From NCBI GenBank assembly GCA_035353855.1, contig DAOQAK010000045.1:1-33525 (forward strand): DNA of 33,525 nt, given 5' to 3'. Below the pieces are notes generated by a model, which was given only the letters and a program-made list of their open reading frames with translations, was not told where the DNA came from and ran no database searches. A program made the position numbers and the translations under genes. The DNA is from Bacteroidales bacterium (GTDB taxonomy: Bacteria > Bacteroidota > Bacteroidia > Bacteroidales > CG2-30-32-10). Positions 1-8,500 of this stretch are shown here, piece after piece. Numbering within the stretch: position 1 is the first letter of the stretch; each line of letters starts with the position of its first letter.

Positions 1-981
1 CGATCGTGTAACCTGCGCATAGGTGGTAGAACTAACAGTAGCTGACGTAATAAAATCAGCTCCTAATTCTGTAGCGCCTGATGAATTTTGAATGGTATTA
101 TAAAATACATCGCCAGTCCAGCCTGTATATCCATCGCCTACAAACCAGAATTTAAAATCGTATGTATTATCGGCAGTAAGATCAAACCCGGGTGTCCAAA
201 TATATTCATTTGTGGCAATATCCGGGTCGTAAATATAATAAGCAGATGATCGGGGGTTGTTATATGACTGGCTTGTTGCGGTTCCAGAAGTCCATCCACC
301 ATTTTCTTTATCCCAACAAGAGGGATATATATCTGGTCCTGCAGAAGTCATTGCATCAAAATTTTCTGACCATGGAAATGATGATATTGCAGCACATCCC
401 GGAGTATAGGTGATTCGAATATTTGGTCTGTTACTACTTGTTGTTCCGTTTCCTGTGGGAGCGCTATAATCCTGATACCAATATTCATGTTTGGTAGTTG
501 CAGTGGAATAATAGAAATAAGGGAAAAAAGTAGAACCTCCACTACCATAATTGGTTTCAATCATAACCACTAAATTATTACTCGAATATGTAAAGGGAGT
601 AGTTAATGTAATAGTTTGCCAGCCAATAGTATTAAATGTAACAGATGCATTATAAACTAATGAGGCTCCTGAAATCATGTTTGCCCATGTGTCAGGGGTA
701 AATGTGGTAGAAGTAGTTGTGTTAAGATAAATTTTAACAGGTATAGCCCCGGTTGATGACCATTCAACATTATAAGCTAAAGCAGTAATAGTGCCTGTTC
801 CACCAATTTCAGCACTGGTATAAATTGCTGCACTTCGTTCATATCCATAAGAACAACCACAAGGTTGTCTTTGATAATTTGTTCCTGAGCCTATTGTTAC
901 TACAGTAGCATAAGTTTCAACTGGAGGATTGAAAATACAGAAGAGCAGGAGGCCTATAAAAATATTGTAAAGCTTTTTCAT
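1..981 (-). CDS. Secreted adhesin, 5' part only (runs off window start)
   Basis: I translated the 327 codons from ATG at 981 to the window edge and found no stop, so this is the N-terminal part of a longer protein. Residues 1-25 are a signal peptide (MKK, hydrophobic core, cleavage after ETYA). Residues 26-195 form a domain roughly 60% identical by eye to residues 27-195 of the giant adhesin at 2504-11152, including the shared strings GYERS, TWANMISGA and SAPTGNGT. From about residue 196, the motif FPWSENFDAM followed by PSCW is typical of choice-of-anchor-J/cleaved-adhesin (MAM-like) domains of T9SS-secreted proteins. Such proteins cross the outer membrane and bind surfaces or carbohydrates. 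A C-terminal sorting domain is expected beyond the edge but cannot be seen. The molecular function is inferred from domain type only. Confidence 0.85.
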   Translation of the reverse strand, partial: MKKLYNIFIGLLLFCIFNPPVETYATVVTIGSGTNYQRQPCGCSYGYERSAAIYTSAEIGGTGTITALAYNVEWSSTGAIPVKIYLNTTTSTTFTPDTWANMISGASLVYNASVTFNTIGWQTITLTTPFTYSSNNLVVMIETNYGSGGSTFFPYFYYSTATTKHEYWYQDYSAPTGNGTTSSNRPNIRITYTPGCAAISSFPWSENFDAMTSAGPDIYPSCWDKENGGWTSGTATSQSYNNPRSSAYYIYDPDIATNEYIWTPGFDLTADNTYDFKFWFVGDGYTGWTGDVFYNTIQNSSGATELGADFITSATVSSTTYAQVTRS

Positions 982-1325
982 ATATTTTTGGAATTAGATT
1001 TTTAATAAAGTTCTTTGAAATTATATATGATATATTTTTTTGACCAACAATAATTAATTTGTTTTAGTTATCATGTATTAAAAATAAAAAATCTGCGGTT
1101 TAAAATCAATTCGTGAATGCCTCTATTTTTATTTAAGTATATATACGTATGCTTATACAAATTATTAATTAAAAAAGATGTTGTAAAAAATACAGATTGA
1201 AAAATATAAAAGAAATAATAATAAATAAGTTTTGAAAACATATATATTATGTTTAACGAATAACATACAAAGTTAATAAATTATTTTATACAATAAAAAG
1301 CGAAAAATCAATAATATTAATGATA
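982..1325. other. Gene-free AT-rich spacer upstream of the partial adhesin
   Basis: About 340 bases between the start of the partial adhesin and the left end of the insertion sequence. It is very AT-rich and holds no credible open frame on either strand. A minus-strand TAACTTTG (plus-strand 1268-1275) matches the -7 consensus TAnnTTTG, but it lies almost 290 bases from the start codon and lacks a good -33 partner, so I do not call a promoter. No terminator hairpin was seen. Confidence 0.5.
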
Positions 1326-1340
1326 ACCCGTTGTGCTATT
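1325..1340. repeat. Left terminal inverted repeat of the IS
   Basis: AACCCGTTGTGCTATT, 16 bases, matching the complement of 2342-2357 exactly. The transposase stop codon (1339-1341) overlaps its inner end. Confidence 0.92.
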
Positions 1341-2247
1341 AATATGCAAGAGCAAATTTTAAATGATTAATAGGTTTATTATTTAGAACATTAATGTATT
1401 TTAACATAGTAACAGAAGCGACTTTAGAAAGGATACGAATAGCAAGCCCTGCAAAAGATTTAGCATAATTGCGTTTTAACATGAATTGATCGCAGAGCTG
1501 AGAAAAAATCGTTTCGATTCTTTTTCGAAATCGTTTAAATATAAAAGGAAAATGTTCTTTGACATGCTGGTTTTTTCGATTAGGAGTTGCCAGGTTAATA
1601 TTGCAATAGGTGAAAAGATCAAGTTGATGAGTCTTTGACAGATAACCTTTATCCCCTAACAAAACGCAATTATTTAATCCAGAATATTTGACTTCGGATA
1701 AGTAATGAACATCATTAACGCTGGCTTTTGTCATATCCATACTTTGAAAAACGCCTCTGACAGAAGTTATCAAATGCAATTTGTATCCATAGTAATATGA
1801 TTTGCTTACAGCCGAAAATCCTTTATCTGGTGCGTTTTCAAAAACTTCTTTACAAACCTTGCTTCGTTTCTCACGAGCAATCTGACACACAGGGACAGGA
1901 ATAGAATCAACAATGTAAGCGTTTTCATTCTCGTTCAAATTATCTGCGATACTTTGATTGAGTTTCTGAATAAATGGATAGAGAATTTTTCTTCTACGAT
2001 TAAAACGACTACGTTCTATTAACGCTGGGAAACAGGTACTATCGTCAGACTTTAATTTTTTCCAAAAATAATTTTCACTGTCAATTCCAATAGATTCACC
2101 AGTTAAAGAAAGTGCGATGATTTCGCAATCACTCATCTTTGGGGGATTTGGGTATGATTTGAAATTACCGCAATCATTAGCAATATCAATAAAAAACGAT
2201 TTTGTTATTGATAAAAATTTGTCGAAATTTGTTTTGAGGTTGTGCAT
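1339..2247 (-). CDS. IS982-family DDE transposase
   Basis: The 302-residue protein starts at ATG 2247 (MHNLKTNFDKF), which gives the usual family length. An in-frame extension to ATG 2337 or GTG 2349 adds 30-34 residues that do not resemble the family start and run through a palindrome. The catalytic triad is visible: D114 in YIVDSIPVP, D199 in LLGDKGY and E245 in RIETIFSQL, the order and spacing of IS982 transposases. The enzyme cuts and joins the element ends in transposition. No frameshift or internal stop is present, so the gene appears intact and possibly active. It lies on the same strand as both flanking adhesins but is separated from the giant gene by a terminator. Confidence 0.93.
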   Translation of the reverse strand: MHNLKTNFDKFLSITKSFFIDIANDCGNFKSYPNPPKMSDCEIIALSLTGESIGIDSENYFWKKLKSDDSTCFPALIERSRFNRRRKILYPFIQKLNQSIADNLNENENAYIVDSIPVPVCQIAREKRSKVCKEVFENAPDKGFSAVSKSYYYGYKLHLITSVRGVFQSMDMTKASVNDVHYLSEVKYSGLNNCVLLGDKGYLSKTHQLDLFTYCNINLATPNRKNQHVKEHFPFIFKRFRKRIETIFSQLCDQFMLKRNYAKSFAGLAIRILSKVASVTMLKYINVLNNKPINHLKFALAY

Positions 2248-2271
2248 AGATGAATTTTGAAAGATTAATCT

Positions 2272-2294
2272 AATATACTGATATACAGTATATT
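2272..2294 (-). promoter_or_regulatory. Palindrome just upstream of the transposase start
   Basis: AATATACTG and CAGTATATT form perfect 9-base arms around a 5-base centre (ATATA). On the minus strand the palindrome ends about 25 bases before ATG 2247. It could be an operator or an RNA hairpin limiting transposase expression. The role is inferred; only the symmetry is seen. Confidence 0.4.
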
Positions 2295-2341
2295 GCACAA
2301 CATTATTTTTTATTTTTATGAACAACTTATTAAACATTTTC

Positions 2342-2357
2342 AATAGCACAACGGGTT
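2342..2357. repeat. Right terminal inverted repeat of the IS
   Basis: AATAGCACAACGGGTT, exact complement of the left repeat at 1325-1340. An in-frame GTG (2349) lies inside this repeat but is unlikely to be the real transposase start. Confidence 0.92.
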
Positions 2358-2436
2358 AATAATAATCAATTTCAAATGTTAAAATCGAATATAACTTATA
2401 AAATGATTGAGATAAAAATATATTTATTGATAACAT

Positions 2437-2475
2437 AAAAAGGGCTGACATTTTTCTAATATGCCAGCCCTTTTT
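2437..2475 (-). terminator. Rho-independent terminator of the giant adhesin (bidirectional)
   Basis: AAAAAGGGCTG (2437-2447) pairs perfectly with CAGCCCTTTTT (2465-2475) across a 17-base loop, and flanking A and T tracts make it usable in both directions. It begins 29 bases past the stop of the adhesin at 2504, so it most likely ends that transcript and insulates the insertion sequence from it. Confidence 0.85.
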
Positions 2476-2503
2476 ATTAAAAATAAGGGTTTGTTACATA
2501 ACG

Positions 2504-5500
2504 TTATTTTCCTGCAACATTAACACTTCCCTTTAGTTCGGTGATATTTTCATTTTTGTCGTATAGTTTAATTATATAAAAATAAGTACCTGCGGCAACA
2601 AGCTTACCCTCGTATTTTCCGTCCCATCCATCCTTACCTTCAAATAAAGATTGTCCCCACCTGTTAATGATGGTTAAATCCAAACCTTTAGCGAATAAAT
2701 CATTTATGCCATCGCCATCAGGAGTAAATGCATTAGGTATCGATTTTATTTTAATAATTAATGAATCCGTTGCTGATAAGCATCCTCCTTCTTCTGCTAT
2801 CACATAAATAGTTTGTGTTCCTGTTAATGTACTAGTTTCATAAACATTCGACGGGCTATTTTGTTCTAAATTACCATCAACATAGAATTGATACGTATCG
2901 TAACCATCGGGATTAGCAGTAATGATGATATTATTTCCTATATAGCCAAAATCAGTTGTCAGGTCGCTGCTCAACGAAGTTACTACAGGAATATCCACAA
3001 CAGTAATTGTAACCTGGTCACTTGCAGTACAACCATTACTATCGGTTATGGTCAAATAGTAAGTAGTAGTTGATGATGGTGTAGAGGTTGGATTCGAAAT
3101 GTTTGTAGCGCTTAATCCTGTTGAAGGATTCCATAAATATTCATATGAAGTTCCAATGTTTGCATTAAGTACAGCTGATGAACCAGCACAAATAGAAGTA
3201 TCATCTCCTGCATCAATTGGCGGATTGCTGAAAACAGTAATATTTGCAAAGCCATTCATTGTATCTTTACAATCGGTTGCAATGTTTGTAGCAATTATAA
3301 TATAATCTCCTGAGAGTTGATTTCCGAAACTTATTGGACTACCTGTTCCTGCTACATGTATTCCTGTTGAAACTCCATTTAAATATAACATATAATCAAC
3401 TCCCGGATCGGAATCGCTTAATAATACTGTTATTCCAGTACCTCCTGTACAATATTGAGTAGTGCCTGATGGATTTATATCATAAGGGTTGGGTAATGGG
3501 TTTATAGTAATTGTGGAGCTTCCGGTCATATTATTCTGACAAGTTGTAATTGTATCTGTAGCAATGACTATATATGTACCGGCAGGTTGAATACCAAAAC
3601 TAATTGTATCGCCTGTTCCCATAAGTGTTTCGCCAGTTGGAATGCCGTTAACAAATAAAACATACTGAACATTTAGCTGTGAACCGTCAAGTCCAATTTC
3701 AACGCCACTATCCGATGCGCAATATTGAGCATTTGTTGGGAATAAGTTAAATTTTTCGGGAAGCGGGTTAACAATAATAGTTGCTTCGCCATTCATGGTA
3801 TCTGAACAATGTGTGTTTGGCGAAACATATTCTGCAATCACCGTGTAAGTTCCGGCAGGTTGTTCCGGGAAAGAAATAGCACTGCCTGTACCAGAAATGA
3901 CAATATTGGTATTATTGCCATTCAGGTATAATGTATAGTTTACACCTACCTGTGAACCGCTAAGTTGTAATGCAACACCGGGATATGATGCACAATACTC
4001 TCCATTTCCTGCTGCTGTTAAATCATATGCAATTGGAAGCGGGTTAACAGTAACAGTTGCAATACCACTCATTGTGTCTGTGCAGAGTGTTGTGTGAGAA
4101 ATATCTGTTGCAACTATCATATAAACACCTGCGGGTTGATTATTGAAATTAATTGCAGAGCCAGTCCCTAATGTATCAATGTTAGTTGGGGAGCCATTTA
4201 AATATAAAGTATAATTAACGCCTAATTGCGAACCACTAAGTGTTAATGTAACTCCTGATCCAGATGCGCAATATGAGCCGCTTCCTGATAAATTATATAT
4301 AGTAGGTAATGGATTAACAACTACATTAGCAATTCCATTCATGGTATCAACACAATGGGTTAAAGTATCTGTAGCAATTATAGTATAATTACCAGTGGGT
4401 TGATCCGGGAAATTTATTGCTGATCCTGTTCCAAGCGTATCAATATTTGTAGGTGCACCATTTAAATATAAAGTATAATTAACGCCTAATTGCGAACCAC
4501 TAAGTGTTAATGTAACTCCTGATCCTGATAAACAATATTCCCCACTGCCAGATAAATTATATGTTACAGGAAGTGGATTAACAATAATGTTAGCGAATCC
4601 ATTCATGGTATCAGTACAATGAGTAATAGTATTGGTAGCAATAATTAAATATGTTCCGGCTGTCTGATACCCGAAACTGATTACTGAACCTGTTCCTGCT
4701 ATGTTTAACCCTGTTGAAGTTCCATTAAAATATAATTCATATTCAACATTGATTTCAGAATTATTTAAACCTACCAATACTCCGGGTTCCGAAGCGCAAT
4801 ATACTCCATTATCGGATACAGTTACATTATATAAAATCGGTAATGGATTAACAATAATTGTAATAGAATCAGAAATGGTATTATAACCGTCATCAGCAGT
4901 TACAATATAAGTTGTAGTATCAAGAGGATGAACCATCGGGCTCTGTGTAGAATCAACAAATCCTGATGGGTTTGACAACCAAGAATAAGTATACACCCCG
5001 CTACCTCCATCTGCAATAGCATTTAGTAAAGTTGAATCGCCATAGCATATTGCATTTGGTGATGCATTTAATGCTATTATATTTATTGGATGTCCGACAA
5101 CTGTAATAACAACATCATCTGTTCCAATACAACCTGTAGCTTTATCAATTACAGTTAAGGTAAAAGTTGTTGTTGCATTTAAATTTGTTGTTAATGGATT
5201 GGTGATATTGGCATTAATAACGCTATCAGCAGGTGTCCAGAAGTATAAATAGTTTCCGCTTCCACCTGTTGCTGAGCCATTCAAAGTAGTAGTTGTCCCG
5301 TAGGGTATCGTTATATCTGTTCCTGCATTAACAACAGGATTAGGGTTGATAGTAATTGTTGCGGTACCCGTCATTGTGTTTACGCAATGGGTTGCTGTAT
5401 CAGTTGCTATAACAGTATATACGCCGGCGTTAGTTTGATTCTCGAAACACAGGAATGAATCATTCCCCATAAGCGGAGTTCCTATGTTTACCCCATTGAA

Positions 5501-8500
5501 TTGAAGTTGATAACTTATCCCGATATCAGAAAAACTTAAACATACATCTAATCCTGTACCTCCTGCACAATACGAACCACTTCCTGATACAATATATGCT
5601 ATTGGCAATGGATTTACAATTACCATAACAGAATCGTAAGCGTTATTCCATCCATCATTAGCAGTAACTATATAAGTTGTAGTAGTGTCAGGGTGAACAA
5701 AAGGACTTTGTGTGGAGTCAACAAATCCTGTAGGGTTGGATAACCATGAATAGGTATACGTGCCACTACCACCGCTGGCAAATGCTGCTATTTGAGCAGA
5801 ATCACCAAAACATATTTCATTTGGTGTGGCTGAAACAGAGCTTACCGTTAACGGACCTCCTGTTATTGTAACAACAACCTGGTCGCTGCTTGTGCATCCT
5901 TTTATATCTGCGACATTTAAAGTAAATACAGTTGTAAAGTTAAGATTTGTGGTAACCGGATTTTGGATATTAGGATCGACAAGACTGTCAGTTGGAGTCC
6001 ATGAGTATGTATATGGAACACTCCCATTGGTTGCGGAACCACTAAGAGTTGTATTTGTTCCATTTGGAATTGAAAAATCAAGACCTGCATTAGCTACAGG
6101 TAACGGATTTATTACAATAACTGCATTGCCAGTCATATTGTTCTGACATGATGTTGTTGTATTTGTTGCAATAACAGTATATGTTCCTGCTGCTGTCTGA
6201 TTAGGGAAACATAAGGCGGAACCGGTTCCTGCAATGGGAAGACCTGTATTTGCTCCATTGTACTGCAATTGATAACTTATCCCATTTTGAGAACTGCTTA
6301 TGCAGATAGGTAATCCTATTCCGCCGGAACAATATTCTCCACCTCCGGTAACATTATATGCAATAGGTAATGGGTTTATTGTAATAGTCATGTTATCGCT
6401 TACTGCACTACAAGGTCCTGATGGGTCATTTGTAGTTAACGTAAGTGTAACTGTGCCTGCATTGATTTCAGCTGTAGAAGGAGTATAAATGGCATTTAAT
6501 GTTGAAGCATTTGGATTAAAGTTTCCTGTGCCACCGCTCCAGGTACCACTTGATGCTGCACCTCCAACACTTCCGGCAAGAGTAACTGTATATCCTGCAC
6601 AAATAGTTTGGTTAGCACTGGCTTCAACGGTTGGTATAGGATTGATAGTAATTGTCATATTATCGCTTAATGCAGTACATGGGCCAGATGGGTCATTAGT
6701 AGTTAAGGTAAGAGTAACTGTACCTGCATTTGCTTCAGCTGTAGAAGGAGTATAAACAGCATTTAATGTGTTGGCATTTGGATTAAAACTACCCGTTCCA
6801 CCGCTCCATGTAGCACTTGTTGCAGCACCACCTATAGTACCAGCAAGAGTTACCGTAGAACCTTTGCAGATAGTTTGGTTGTCGCCGGCATCAATAGTAG
6901 GTACAGGGTATATTATTATTTTAACATTATCGTATACAGCCGGGCATGGTCCGGTAGGATCGTTAGTGGTTAATGTCAAAGTAACTGTTCCTGCTGTTAT
7001 TTCTGCCGCAGATGGAGTATAAACAGCATTAAGAGTAGTATTATTCGGATTATATGTGCCGGTCCCGCCACTCCATGTTGCACTTGAAGCTCCTCCGCCA
7101 ATGCTTCCTGTAAGAGTTGCAGTAGCGCTCGCGCAGATTGTTATATCGCTACCTGCATTTACTGTTGCAGGAGGATTTACAGTAACCAAAACATTTACAC
7201 AGCTTGTAGTATTACATGTTCCTTCAGCCCTTACATAATATGTAGTACTGGTAGTAGGTGAAACGGAAATTGATGAACCTGTTCCTACTGCTGTTCCTCC
7301 ACAGCTACTGCTGTACCAGTGCCATGTTGCACCAGTACCTAAAGAACCACCAACAACAGCTAATGTAGTACTTTCTCCATTACATATAGTGGAAGGTGTG
7401 GCAGTTGCCGAAGTTGGTATACTTGAAAATGTATTTACTGTAATTCGTACTGTATCCCTTGCTACATTTTCACATGAATCTCTTACAAGCAGATAATAAT
7501 AAGTAGTTGAAGTCGGTGATACAGTAATATTTTGAGTATGAACAGTTGCCATTCCTCCTGATGATGACCATGAGTATTGGTAGTAATTTCCGGCTGTAAC
7601 TACACCATGTAAAGTAACAGAAGCTCCATTACAAATTGATTGGTCAGCTTCCTGGATATGTGCGGAAACTCCAACAAAATCATGAAGGAATATAGTGTCT
7701 TTTATAATATCAGGATTGCAAGGGCATCCACCCGCAGTAACAGTAATAATAATTGATTCAATTCCTTCGGTTACTCCGTCACTATTGGTATATAAAGGAA
7801 TCGTAACGGAATTTACACCTATAGGTATAGTAACAGGATTCTGTGGCGCTGTATAATCAGTTCCAGATGTTGTTGTACCTCCCATAGAATAGCTTACATT
7901 AATTGGAGCAGAGGTATCAACAGTATCTGTACGGGTGAATGTGATACTAGAAGTACATCCTTCGTAACTATGTTTAGTACCGGTTGGATTGGCAACACTC
8001 ATAGCAACACCACTTCCTGAAGAGAAACTGTTGGCTTCAAGAAATACCCAGCTATCATAAATTCCATCGCTAACGTCAGCAACAACTAATTTTATATGAT
8101 ACCATTTACAAGGTGTTACCGCAGCTGTAGCAGTAAGCACAGTGGTTAATCCATCACATTCTATTTTGTATGGGTATGAACCTGAAACAGTACATGCATT
8201 ATCACGGAAATAAGAAGGATTAGTTCCTGGACCAGGCCCACATCCTGAATCTGCATGTCCGTGATTAACATTATTAATAGTTACTGGTGTAGATGTTCCC
8301 GGAATTAATGCAATGTTTTTACTATTATAATTTTCGGGTCCACCGGTAAGGAAGAAGCCAAAAGCATCATTATATGTGCTTCCTACCCATTCATTATATT
8401 CTTCTGAGGCAAAAGTGTATCTAAAAGAAACAGTATTACTTGATGGTTTAAAATAAAATTCAAGTACTGCAGCATCTTCTGAATCGTAACCAGAAATAGC

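Larger units (their letters stand above)
1326..2356 (-). mobile_element. IS982-family insertion sequence, intact
   Basis: The element is bounded by perfect inverted repeats: AACCCGTTGTGCTATT at 1325-1340 and its exact complement at 2342-2357. IS982 elements are about 1 kb and usually begin ACCC, so I place the ends at 1326 and 2356 (1031 bp). It carries a single transposase gene on the minus strand whose stop codon touches the left repeat. The flanking octamers TAATGATA (left) and TAATAATA (right) agree at 7 of 8 positions, an imperfect candidate target duplication in a low-complexity AT background. The element sits between two adhesin genes and beyond the terminator of the giant one, so it interrupts no visible gene. 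Confidence 0.92.

Noticed and set aside
192..413. Short plus-strand open frame over the partial adhesin
   Set aside because: It is antisense to a well-supported minus-strand coding frame and has no recognisable start or family.
1318..2364. Exact target-site duplication around the insertion sequence
   Set aside because: Only an imperfect 7-of-8 match (TAATGATA and TAATAATA) in low-complexity AT sequence, so not claimed as a feature.
3233..7168. Possible CRISPR or DNA satellite array
   Set aside because: The repeats are about 267 bases, in frame, diverged at DNA level and encode protein modules; no short identical repeats with unique spacers.
5826..7238. Several consecutive plus-strand frames opposite the giant adhesin, rich in P, V and T
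   Set aside because: They mirror the tandem repeats of the minus-strand protein; repeated DNA with few stops gives similar open frames on the other strand.
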